NCBI GenBank assembly: GCA_023382135.1
Contig: JAMCQK010000125.1
Location: 1-7,429, forward strand
From: Deinococcus sp.
GTDB lineage: Bacteria; Deinococcota; Deinococci; Deinococcales; Thermaceae
Direction: 5' to 3'
Length of the DNA stretch: 7,429 nucleotides
Below the pieces are notes generated by a model. That model had not been told where the DNA came from. It did not search any database and was given only the letters and a program-made list of their open reading frames with translations. This document shows, piece by piece, positions 1 to 6,296 of the stretch (the stretch's first letter is position 1; every line of letters starts with the position of its first letter). A program made the translations under genes and the position numbers.

Positions 1-69
1 TAGGTTCAGCTTCTCGCCAAGCCGGTCTTTGCTTAGGTTGCGCAGGTCCAGGTGCAGCATCCCGCTCAT
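1..69 (-). CDS. 5' end of a divergent hypothetical gene (partial)
   Basis: Read on the minus strand from the ATG at 69-67, an open frame of 23 codons runs off the window edge. It starts MSGMLHLDLRNLSKD and continues with codons typical of the rest of the window (CTG, CGC, GAC, AAG). A second in-frame ATG lies at codon 4. No good Shine-Dalgarno stands at normal distance; a GGAGGG lies about 19 nt upstream of the first ATG. I do not recognise the protein from so little sequence. Its head-to-head position makes 70-189 a shared divergent regulatory region. The call rests on a short open frame and codon style only, so it is tentative. Confidence 0.4.
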   Translation of the reverse strand, partial: MSGMLHLDLRNLSKDRLGEKLNL

Positions 70-116
70 GCTACCAGAGGCTTGCAGACCCTCCGTGGGT
101 GCAGCCAGCACCTAGT

Positions 117-153
117 CCAACTTGCAAGAAACCACTCGCGGCAATAAAGTTGG
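117..153. promoter_or_regulatory. Inverted repeat around the promoter, possible operator
   Basis: CCAACTT at 117-123 and AAGTTGG at 147-153 are perfect 7-bp inverted repeats with centres 30 bp apart, about three helical turns. The left arm overlaps the first bases of the -35 box and the right arm overlaps the -10 box. The left arm abuts the 8-bp palindrome CTTGCAAG at 121-128. Such a layout suits a dimeric regulator blocking the promoter, but no regulator gene is visible and a 7-bp dyad can occur by chance. Confidence 0.3.
122..150 (+). promoter_or_regulatory. Probable sigma-70-type promoter of the hyf-like operon
   Basis: TTGCAA at 122-127 (4 of 6 matches to TTGACA) is followed after exactly 17 bp by TAAAGT at 145-150 (4 of 6 matches to TATAAT). 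Transcription would start near 156-159, about 30 nt before the ATG at 190. Spacing and position are right, but each box is imperfect and no start-site data exist here. Confidence 0.45.
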
Positions 154-158
154 CCTAA

Positions 159-182
159 GCTTTTGCGTCTCTTCGCAAAGGC
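159..182 (+). promoter_or_regulatory. 5'-UTR hairpin covering the first ribosome binding site
   Basis: Bases 159-167 pair with 174-182 to give a 9-bp stem (eight Watson-Crick pairs and one U-G) with the 6-nt loop UCUCUU. The 3' arm contains AAAGG (177-181), the Shine-Dalgarno for the ATG at 190. If transcription starts near 157, this hairpin is the very 5' end of the mRNA. It could protect the 5' end, or limit translation until melted. The pairing is seen; the function is inferred. Confidence 0.4.
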
Positions 183-189
183 AGTGTTG

Positions 190-1899
190 ATGGATACACC
201 TCTTCTAGCGCTGGCGCTCTTCCTGATACTTCTTCAGAGTGGACTGGCGCTTTGGTGGCCGCCCGGCCGCGGTTTCCCTTGGACATTCGGGACTGCGGGA
301 GTCCTCTTGCTGGCAGCGGGGTTACACCGCTGGCTCCTCGAGGCCCCTGGGCAGCAGCTTTCCCTGAGCGGTCTTTACCTGGCACTCTTGGGCCTGCTCT
401 ATCTGGCGCTGGGGCCTTACCTGCGGGATTATCTCTCGCACCAGGACTCAGCCCAGGCGAAACTTAATGCGGCCACCATCCCGCTTTTCGCCCTTTCCAT
501 GGTTGCAGCACTCTTGGTTCCTCCCGGGTATTCGTTGGTCTTCGCCTGGGAGGCTATGGCGCTTCTAGGCTACCTGCTGATTGCCTGGGGTGAACCCGGC
601 GCCCAGACTGGAGCTCGCTGGTTTCTGCTCTCAAGCCGCCTTTCCGGCGCGGGCGTGCTGTTGATGGTGGTAGCGCTTTCGCTGATAGAAAGGGGGTCGG
701 CTTCGCTCTGGCCACTGGTCTTTGTGGGTGCGCTGGTGGGCTTTGGAGTCAAGGCTGCTATTTTTCCGCTCTCACTCTGGCTCACACGCGCGCACCCGGT
801 AGCCCCCAGCCCAATCTCGGCGCTGCTTTCCGGGGGAATGACCAAGCTGGGGCTTTACGGCCTGCTGCTGGCCACCACCTTTCAGACGAAGCCGCCCGAG
901 TGGATGGGCTGGACGCTTGTCCTCTTAGGTCTTGCGGGCGCGGTCTACGCCCCGGTACGCGGCCTGGCGGAGCAGGACTATAAAGCGGTGCTGGCTTACT
1001 CGAGTGTCGAGAATCTGAACCTAATGCTGGCTGGAGCCGGAGCGCTCATGCTCACCCAAGACCTCCGCTTCCTTGCAGCGCTGGTCTTTTTGCAGCTTTC
1101 ACACGCGGCATATAAAGGGCTTTTATTCTTGGGTTCCGCCATCCTGCCTGCTCGGGAAATAGGCCGGCTTGGGGGCCTGTGGAAGCGCGCTCCCGTGACC
1201 GCTGGCCTCACGCTTTTCGCGTCGGTTGCGGCTGCCAGCCTTCCGCCTCTGGCGGGCTTCCTGGGCGAATGGCTTTTGTTCCTGAGTTTCCTGGGGGCCA
1301 AGGGCTTGCTGGCGTTATCGGCGGGTATGGTGGCGCTAGCTGGGGTGCTTGCAAGCGTGCTTTACTTGAGGGCTTTTGGCCTTACCTTTCTGGGATCCGC
1401 CCGCAGCGAAGCGGTGGACCGCGGCCTCGAGGCCGGGCCAGGTATGCGGCTTGGCATGTCGTTGCTCGCCACATTTTTGATGACGATCTCCCTCTTCCCA
1501 GCTTTCTTCCTCCCAAAGGGAATCAGCGTGCCGCTGCTTCCTCAGTTTGCGCTCTTCGCTGGCCTTCTGGTCTTGCTAACGCTTCTGGTATGGTGGCTCA
1601 AGAAGCTCCAACACCGTAGTTATGGCACCTGGGACTGCGGCTACACTTCTCTGGAGCCCGTGATGCAACCTTCCCCGCTTGGATACAGCGAGCAAGTACT
1701 GCGTCTCTTTCCATTCGTGAGCTTACGGAGTGTTCCAAGTGTTGGAGTCTTGGATCCGCTTGAGCAAGCCTACCGGCTTGTGAGCGCTCTCTACCAGAAC
1801 CTTGCCAGCGCTTTTCAGCGGTTGCAGTCTGGGAGCATCCACCTCTACTTGTTGTTGCAGTTTCTGGCGCTTCTGGTAGTACTGGCGGTGGCCTTATGA
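190..1899 (+). CDS. hyfB: HyfB/HycC-like antiporter-type membrane subunit
   Basis: This is a polytopic membrane protein of 569 residues related to HyfB/HycC and to the Mrp-type and NuoL/M/N antiporter subunits of complex I. In this family it moves H+ or Na+ across the membrane. Channel signatures are present: Glu121 in FAWEAMALLGY, Lys188 in GVKAAIFPLSLWL followed by TRAHPVAPSPISALLSGG, Lys219, Lys265 in EQDYKAVLAYSS, and His305/Lys309 in LSHAAYKGLL. The C-terminal part (about 480-556) has the HyfB/HycC-type TWDCGY motif and a final RLQSGSIHLYLLL helix. The length is somewhat below E. coli HycC (608) and HyfB (672). I chose ATG 190 because AAAGG (177-181) lies 8 nt upstream; a TTG at 163 is in frame but would sit almost at the predicted mRNA end. 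The stop overlaps the next start (ATGA). The family assignment is firm; the transported ion is not known. Confidence 0.9.
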   Translation: MDTPLLALALFLILLQSGLALWWPPGRGFPWTFGTAGVLLLAAGLHRWLLEAPGQQLSLSGLYLALLGLLYLALGPYLRDYLSHQDSAQAKLNAATIPLFALSMVAALLVPPGYSLVFAWEAMALLGYLLIAWGEPGAQTGARWFLLSSRLSGAGVLLMVVALSLIERGSASLWPLVFVGALVGFGVKAAIFPLSLWLTRAHPVAPSPISALLSGGMTKLGLYGLLLATTFQTKPPEWMGWTLVLLGLAGAVYAPVRGLAEQDYKAVLAYSSVENLNLMLAGAGALMLTQDLRFLAALVFLQLSHAAYKGLLFLGSAILPAREIGRLGGLWKRAPVTAGLTLFASVAAASLPPLAGFLGEWLLFLSFLGAKGLLALSAGMVALAGVLASVLYLRAFGLTFLGSARSEAVDRGLEAGPGMRLGMSLLATFLMTISLFPAFFLPKGISVPLLPQFALFAGLLVLLTLLVWWLKKLQHRSYGTWDCGYTSLEPVMQPSPLGYSEQVLRLFPFVSLRSVPSVGVLDPLEQAYRLVSALYQNLASAFQRLQSGSIHLYLLLQFLALLVVLAVAL

Positions 1900-2756
1900 G
1901 CGCGGTGTTGCTGTTGTTGCTGGCCCCGTTGTTCACCGGATGCCTTAAGTGGGTTAAGGCGCGACTGCAGAACCGCCAGGGGCCAGGCCCTTTGATCGAC
2001 TACTTTAACCTGCTCAAGCTGGCCCAAAAAAGCTACATCGTTCCGGAAACCGCCAGCGCGGTCTTCTTGCTTGGCCCCAGCCTGAGTTTTTTGGGCGCGG
2101 TTCTCGCGGCTACCATGCTCCCCGTGTTTCCGGGGCTCTCGTTTACCGGAGACTTTCTTCTGGTCCTCTACTTGTTGAACCTGGGGCGCTTCTTCCAGGC
2201 GCTCGCAGCGCTGGATAGCGGCTCGGCTTTCGGTGGCCAAGGCTCCTACCGTGAAAGCCTGGTGGCCGTACTGACTGAGCCGGGAACAATCTTGGCGCTC
2301 TCGGCGGTGGCGCTTTCTTCCCAGGAGCTTTCCTTGGCAAGCCTGGCCCCGCTTTCGGCGCAGAACCTCTTAGTCTATGCGCTGGCGCTGGCGGCGCTTC
2401 TGCTCTCGCTCGTAGCCGAAGGGGCGCGTATGCCGGTGGACGACCCGGCTACCCACCTCGAGCTCACCATGATCCACGAGGCTCAGTTGCTGGATCACTC
2501 CGGCCCCTTGTTGGCCCTCTATGAGCTGGCTTCGGGAGTCAAGATGCTCAGCTATCTGGCGCTTGCTTCGTTGCTGCTGCCGCTTTCCCACGTGCTGGCG
2601 TTCTTGCTGATGGTGGTGCTGGGTCTTGCAGGCCTGGCGATAATTGAGACATATGGCGTCAGGCTTCGTTACCTGCGGCTGCCCGACCTGCTTACCTACA
2701 ACACGCTGGCGGGCATCCTGGCCATGCTGGGGGTGGTATTACGTTTCCGGATCTAG
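1896..2756 (+). CDS. hyfC: HyfC/HycD-like (NuoH-type) membrane subunit
   Basis: This 286-residue membrane protein is homologous to HycD/HyfC and NuoH, the subunit that joins the peripheral arm to the ion-pumping arm. Conserved blocks are easy to see: KARLQNRQGPG (21-31), the GSYRESLVAVLTEP loop (116-129), and the acidic stretch from AEGARMPVDDPATHLEL (174-190) into TMIHEAQLLDHSGP (191-204), with Glu175, Asp182/183, Glu189 and Glu195. In complex I the matching loops line the quinone cavity and start the proton path. Their retention here suggests that coupling to the membrane arm still matters. The ATG overlaps the stop of the preceding gene by 4 nt, so the two are probably translationally coupled. 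The length is slightly below E. coli HycD (307). No oddity was seen in the protein. Confidence 0.92.
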   Translation: MSAVLLLLLAPLFTGCLKWVKARLQNRQGPGPLIDYFNLLKLAQKSYIVPETASAVFLLGPSLSFLGAVLAATMLPVFPGLSFTGDFLLVLYLLNLGRFFQALAALDSGSAFGGQGSYRESLVAVLTEPGTILALSAVALSSQELSLASLAPLSAQNLLVYALALAALLLSLVAEGARMPVDDPATHLELTMIHEAQLLDHSGPLLALYELASGVKMLSYLALASLLLPLSHVLAFLLMVVLGLAGLAIIETYGVRLRYLRLPDLLTYNTLAGILAMLGVVLRFRI

Positions 2757-2770
2757 CCTCTACCATTACC

Positions 2771-3376
2771 ATGGCCATTCTGGCCACCGGCTTCCTTATG
2801 GTAGGACGCAGGAGCCTTACCGCGCTGGTGCGCTTCTACGCGCTGCAAAATGTGCTGCTGGCGGGCTTGGCCTTCGCGCTTTCCGAGGAAGGACACCTGG
2901 TCTTCGCCGGCGTAGTGCTTCTGGTGTTGAAGGGTGTGCTGATCCCATTCTTCTTGCTGGCGCTGCTCAAGCGCCTTGCTGTGAGCCACGAGGTGGAGTC
3001 TTACCTATCCATCCCGCTTTCCCTTCTATTCGGCGGGGCGCTGGTGGCGGTGGGCTTCCGCGCGGGCAAGGCTTTCGCGCTGCCGGGGGCGGCGCTTCCC
3101 GAAGCGGTTCCGGTAGCCATCAGCTTGATCCTTCTGGGCATGCTTTCGATGGCCACGCGCAAAAAAGCGGTCACCCAGGTGCTGGGTTTTTTGGCCCTGG
3201 AAAACGGGGTGTTCTTGCTGGCCCTCTCCGAAACGCAGGGACTGCCGCTTTTTATCGAGATTGGCGTAGCGCTAGACGCCTTTGCCGCGGTGGTGCTGGC
3301 GGGCATATTGATTAGACGCATCAAGCAGATCTTTGGGCACCTGGACACCGCGCGTATGCAGGAGCTAAAGGGTTAA
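2771..3376 (+). CDS. hyfE: HyfE-like membrane subunit (NuoK-related part)
   Basis: This small membrane protein of 201 residues resembles HyfE (216 residues in E. coli). Its end, IRRIKQIFGHLDTARMQELKG, matches the E. coli HyfE C-terminus closely in layout (Arg-Lys-Ile, Gly-x-Leu-Asp, Leu-Lys-Gly). Residues 129-151 (TRKKAVTQVLGFLALENGVF) carry the NuoK-like Leu-Glu-Asn-Gly motif with Glu144, and LKGVLIP (53-59) supplies Lys54. HyfE is thought to be a membrane-arm subunit beside HyfC. The gene lies 14 nt after the hyfC-like stop, and the ATG has no recognisable Shine-Dalgarno; the sequence before it is CTCTACCATTACC. The protein is about 11 residues shorter at the N-terminus than HyfE. No ATG, GTG or TTG lies in frame nearby upstream, so ATG 2771 is the best choice. 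Confidence 0.88.
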   Translation: MAILATGFLMVGRRSLTALVRFYALQNVLLAGLAFALSEEGHLVFAGVVLLVLKGVLIPFFLLALLKRLAVSHEVESYLSIPLSLLFGGALVAVGFRAGKAFALPGAALPEAVPVAISLILLGMLSMATRKKAVTQVLGFLALENGVFLLALSETQGLPLFIEIGVALDAFAAVVLAGILIRRIKQIFGHLDTARMQELKG

Positions 3377-3377
3377 C

Positions 3378-4739
3378 ATGCTCTGGTTACTGCTGCTACT
3401 GCCTTTAGCCTCGGCGGCCTGGGCCTACCGCGAGAAAAATCTGAACCGGCTCTCGCTGGTTGCCGCCGGAGTTCCGCTGGTCTCTTTAGCCATCGCGGTT
3501 TTGGGACAAGGCGCTAAAAATGGTCTTCTGGAACTCGACGGCGTAGGGTTCTTTTATCTGGTACTGGCGGATCTGATTTTCACGCTGGTGGCGCTTTATG
3601 CCAGGGGCTATTGGGCAGCATCCCACGACACACACGCGCCCGCCTTCTTTGCGCCTTTCTTTGCTTTTATCTTCACCACGCACGGGGCCTACCTGACCCA
3701 CAACCTGGGCCTGATGTGGATTTTTGTGGAGAGCAGCACCCTGGCTTCCGCCTTCCTGGTCTACCATCACCACAACTCGCGCGCCCTCGAGGCCACCTGG
3801 AAGTACCTGATGTTAGGCTCGGTGGGAATCGCGCTTGGGTTAATTGGCGTCATCCTGGTCTACGCGGTCTTGGGAGGCGCCACGCTCGACTGGGGAGAGG
3901 CCAAAGGCCTTATTGGCGGCGTGAACCCGGCTGGCCTCAAACTGGCCTTTGCCTTTTTGCTCATCGGCTTTGGTACCAAGGTAGGCCTTTTCCCCATGCA
4001 CGCCTGGCTCCCGGATGCCCACTCGGAGTCCCCCAGTCCCGGCTCGGCACTGCTTTCCGGCACGCTGTTGAACGTGGCTTTTTATGCGCTGGTACGCTAC
4101 ACCAGCCTGCTGGAATCGGCGGGGCTAGGGTCCTACGTGCACAAGCTCTTGCTCGGTTTTGGTCTGGCCTCGGTCTTTGCCGCTGCGCTTTTTCTGATAG
4201 CGCAAAAGGACTATAAGCGCCTGTTGGCGTACTCCAGCATGGAGCACATGGGGCTGGGAGTCTACGCCCTCGGTCTGGGCGCGCCTTGGCTTGCGCTGCT
4301 ACACACGCTTTTTCATTCGCTGTGTAAAACAGCCGCCTTTTTGTCGGCGGGAAATCTGTCGCTAGCCTTTGGTAGTACCGATATTGATAAGGCAAGTGGA
4401 TCGGCGCGCTCCTGGCCCGCAGCCGGGTTCGCCTTTGTGCTCGCGGGCCTGGCGCTTGCGGGGCTTCCGCCGTTTCCCCTTTTCTTTGCCGAGTTCCAGG
4501 CGCTTCTCCTTTCACCCGCCGCGCTCATGCCCTTCTATCTTCTGGGTCTGGGGCTAGCTTTTGCCGGCCTCGCGGGGGCAATTACCCAGATAGGCTTTGG
4601 GACCCCCTCCGCCTTGCAAGTGCTTCCGCGTGCACGGATCTTGGTATGGGTTCCCGCAGCCCTGCTGCTGTTGGCGCTCGTGCTGGGCGTCTTGCCTCCC
4701 GCTGAGTGGGCAAAAAACATTGCGGAGGTACTGCGGTGA
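3378..4739 (+). CDS. hyfF: HyfF-like antiporter-type membrane subunit
   Basis: This is the second antiporter-like subunit, 453 residues (E. coli HyfF has 526), homologous to NuoM/NuoN and MrpD. The proton-channel residues are intact: Glu118 in MWIFVESSTL, Lys142 in EATWKYL, Lys201 in GFGTKVGLFPMHAWLPDAH, Lys277/Lys280 in AQKDYKRLLAYSS, His313/Lys317 in HSLCKTAAF, and Glu372 in FFAEF. The protein appears to contain the full core of this family but little C-terminal extension. ATG 3378 follows the hyfE-like stop by one base and has AAAGGG (3367-3372) 5 nt upstream, lying inside the end of hyfE. Its TGA overlaps a GTG (GTGA at 4736-4739) that opens a short frame. With the HyfB-like protein it gives the complex two candidate ion channels; no HyfD equivalent is present. 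Confidence 0.92.
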   Translation: MLWLLLLLPLASAAWAYREKNLNRLSLVAAGVPLVSLAIAVLGQGAKNGLLELDGVGFFYLVLADLIFTLVALYARGYWAASHDTHAPAFFAPFFAFIFTTHGAYLTHNLGLMWIFVESSTLASAFLVYHHHNSRALEATWKYLMLGSVGIALGLIGVILVYAVLGGATLDWGEAKGLIGGVNPAGLKLAFAFLLIGFGTKVGLFPMHAWLPDAHSESPSPGSALLSGTLLNVAFYALVRYTSLLESAGLGSYVHKLLLGFGLASVFAAALFLIAQKDYKRLLAYSSMEHMGLGVYALGLGAPWLALLHTLFHSLCKTAAFLSAGNLSLAFGSTDIDKASGSARSWPAAGFAFVLAGLALAGLPPFPLFFAEFQALLLSPAALMPFYLLGLGLAFAGLAGAITQIGFGTPSALQVLPRARILVWVPAALLLLALVLGVLPPAEWAKNIAEVLR

Positions 4740-4813
4740 AAGCAACTGCCCGGTTTTGTGAAGAATACCAAACAGGGGGCGCGGTTGGTGGTCCAAAGAG
4801 GTGGATAGCGTGA
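4736..4813 (+). other. 25-codon frame bridging the hyfF-hyfG gap
   Basis: A GTG at 4736 overlaps the hyfF-like stop (GTGA). The frame runs 25 codons, beginning MKATARFCEEYQ and ending KRWIA, and stops at a TGA (4811-4813) that overlaps the preferred GTG start of the large subunit (again GTGA). Ribosomes could pass from hyfF to hyfG through it by termination-reinitiation. The peptide has no recognised domain and may be translated only for coupling, or not at all. The frame is seen; the role is inferred. Confidence 0.2.
4798..4803 (+). promoter_or_regulatory. Shine-Dalgarno GAGGTG deciding the large-subunit start
   Basis: GAGGTG is a full match to the anti-Shine-Dalgarno core and lies 6 nt before the GTG at 4810. 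The other candidate, GTG 4801, overlaps this site and has only a weak GGTGG (4787-4791) 9 nt upstream. This favours GTG 4810. Confidence 0.55.
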
Positions 4814-6138
4814 CCCTGATCCAAGCACTTGAAAGCGGCAGACCGGTAGCGGTTTTTGCCGATGGCGAGAATGTACGTTATTTTCTGGATACCCCCGCCG
4901 GGGTTATCCATCTAAGCACCCCGGTTTCCCAGTGGCAGAGCCTGGCTGGGCGCTTCCCGAGCCTTGACTGGTTCGAGCGCGCGATTTCCGAGGAAACAGG
5001 CCTTATTCCCGCCGGCCGCGACAACCTGAAGCCGCTTCGCCGCCACGATCTTCCCTACGCTTTCTACCGGCACCCAGACCTCGAGGTCCACCAAGTGCCA
5101 GTAGGTCCGGTGCACGCGGGCATTATTGAACCGGGGCATTTCCGCTTCAGCGTGCTCGGTGAGCGGGTGCAGAACTTGGAGATCCGCCTGGGCTACCAGC
5201 ACCGAGGCATGGAGAAACTGTTTACAGGCAAGGCTCTGGATCAAGCCATCCTGCTGGCCGAACGCGTAGGGAGCGAGCCCGTGGCCCATGCCCTGGCGTT
5301 TTGCCGCGCCCTCGAGGCCGCAACGGGCACACAGCCGCCAAGGCGGGCACAGGTCTTGCGCTTGGTGCTGCTGGAGATGGAGCGCATCTTCCAGCACCTG
5401 GGCCACTTGGCGGGACTCTTTACCGACATCGGGTATTCATTTGCAGCCGTGCAGATAGGCAAGGTCCGCGCTCTGGCGCAGGGACAGCTGGAAAAGTTTT
5501 GTGGCCACCGGTATGGCCGGAACGCCTTGCGGGTGGGCGGGCTTTGGATCGAGCCCGATCTCATAACACTGCGCTCGGTGCAGGATGACCTCGAAGCTTT
5601 GGGCCAAGAAGCAGCCGAGGTTCTCGGTTACGCGCTGGAAAACCCCATGGTGCTGGACCGCATGCGCTACCTGGGCGAGGTCCCGCTCGAGGCCGCCCTC
5701 GAGCTCGGCATGGTGGGCCCCGCGGCCAGAGCCAGCGGTGTCGCCCAGGACCTGCGCCAAGATGAACCCCTCTGCCAGCCCTTCAACCCGGTGGTGCGGC
5801 CAGGGGGCGATGTGCTTGCTCGTACCCAGGTCTATACCGAGGAAACCAGGGTGAGTTTCGAGCTGATTGACCACTGGCTTTCGGATCTGCCGGATGGCCC
5901 AGTTCACTCCGATATAACCCTCTCTGACGGCGAAGGCTGGGCCTGCCTCGAGGCCGCCCGCGGAGAGGTGTTCTGGTTTGTACGGTTAGATGATGGAAAG
6001 GTGGAAACCGCCAGAGTAGTGGACCCTAGTTTCAAAAACTGGCCAGGCCTCGAGGTCGCCATGGGTGGCGAAGGGCTGCCCGACTTTCCCCTGTGCAACA
6101 AGTCGTTTGATCTTTCTTACGCCGGGAGCGACTTATGA
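4810..6138 (+). CDS. hyfG: HyfG/HycE-like large subunit without Ni-binding cysteines
   Basis: This 442-residue protein is related to HycE/HyfG and NuoD. A short NuoC-like stretch (about 1-80, with DWFERAISEETGL and a following Asn-Leu-x-Pro-Leu) leads into the NuoD/hydrogenase domain. Family landmarks are PVGPVHAGIIEPGHFRF, YQHRGMEKLF, LLEMERIFQHL and GPAARASGVAQDLRQD. The N-terminal Ni motif (RVCGIC in HycE) is replaced by ERVGSEPVAH (151-160). The C-terminal DPCYSC is replaced by SFDLSYAGSDL (432-442), with Ser436 and Gly439 where the cysteines should be. No Ni-Fe centre can form. The protein stops exactly where HycE is cut by its maturation endopeptidase, so there is no propeptide. The start at GTG 4810 is preferred on the Shine-Dalgarno; GTG 4801 would add three residues. 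It is an Ehr-type large subunit; the substrate or partner is unknown. Confidence 0.9.
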   Translation: MTLIQALESGRPVAVFADGENVRYFLDTPAGVIHLSTPVSQWQSLAGRFPSLDWFERAISEETGLIPAGRDNLKPLRRHDLPYAFYRHPDLEVHQVPVGPVHAGIIEPGHFRFSVLGERVQNLEIRLGYQHRGMEKLFTGKALDQAILLAERVGSEPVAHALAFCRALEAATGTQPPRRAQVLRLVLLEMERIFQHLGHLAGLFTDIGYSFAAVQIGKVRALAQGQLEKFCGHRYGRNALRVGGLWIEPDLITLRSVQDDLEALGQEAAEVLGYALENPMVLDRMRYLGEVPLEAALELGMVGPAARASGVAQDLRQDEPLCQPFNPVVRPGGDVLARTQVYTEETRVSFELIDHWLSDLPDGPVHSDITLSDGEGWACLEAARGEVFWFVRLDDGKVETARVVDPSFKNWPGLEVAMGGEGLPDFPLCNKSFDLSYAGSDL

Positions 6139-6296
6139 AGGCCGGAGGCCGGAGGCTAAACGCCGCGCGCCCGAAGCCCGCGGCCAAGTCCTGGTACTGG
6201 CGGCTTTCTTCTGTCCCCAGCACTCTGCCCCCTGGCCCCTCTTACCAAGAGAGGAGGCTAGAGGCCGGGGGGATTCTGCCTCGAGGCACCAAATGA
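6135..6296 (+). other. 53-codon frame bridging the large/small subunit gap
   Basis: An ATG at 6135 overlaps the large-subunit stop (ATGA). The frame stays open for 53 codons, beginning MKAGGRRLNAARPKP and ending GGILPRGTK, and its TGA (6294-6296) overlaps the small-subunit ATG at 6293, again as ATGA. The composition (Arg, Pro, Gly) looks more like translated repeat DNA than a folded protein, and I recognise no domain. It may couple translation across the gap. Alternatively it may be the by-product of an insertion at a former ATGA overlap. Confidence 0.2.
6139..6292 (+). repeat. Intergenic spacer with AGGCCGG tandem repeat and weak hairpin
   Basis: The spacer opens with two and a half copies of AGGCCGG (6139-6156) running into AGGCTA. 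Near its end AGGCTA (6255-6260) and AGGCCGG (6262-6268) recur. An imperfect hairpin can form between 6228-6242 (CCCCCTGGCC, then CTCTT) and 6246-6272 (AAGAG, then GGCCGGGGGG), with an ACC loop and an unpaired stretch in the 3' arm. No T-run follows, so it is not a typical terminator. GAGG at 6283-6286 serves as Shine-Dalgarno for ATG 6293, at 6 nt spacing. It looks like a small intergenic repeat element inside the operon. Confidence 0.35.

Noticed and set aside
51..105. Direct repeat GGTGCAGC at 51-58 and 98-105
   Set aside because: It is only 8 bp, with unrelated flanks; one copy lies in the divergent coding start. Chance explains it.
163..189. TTG at 163 as start of the hyfB-like gene (nine extra residues)
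   Set aside because: It lies inside the 5' hairpin and only a few bases after the predicted transcription start, with no Shine-Dalgarno. ATG 190 has AAAGG at 8 nt.
2644..3315. 223-codon plus-strand frame overlapping the hyfC- and hyfE-like genes
   Set aside because: Its Arg/Gly/Ala-rich product matches no family, and it lies across two clearly real genes in other frames.
3961..4515. 184-codon antisense frame within the hyfF-like gene
   Set aside because: Long antisense frames are expected in G+C-rich coding DNA. The product is Arg/Pro/Ala-rich and has no recognisable motif.
4912..5406. 164-codon antisense frame within the large-subunit gene
   Set aside because: It mirrors the codon pattern of the real gene and has no promoter, Shine-Dalgarno or family match that I can see.
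6228..6272. Rho-independent terminator between large and small subunit genes
   Set aside because: The stem is interrupted and is followed by G-rich sequence, not a T-run. Termination here would also separate two subunits of one complex.
6065..6292. N-terminal extension of the small subunit back to ATG 6065
   Set aside because: It overlaps the large-subunit gene and then reads through Arg/Pro-rich repeat-like DNA. The HycF-like N-terminus begins at ATG 6293, which has its own GAGG.
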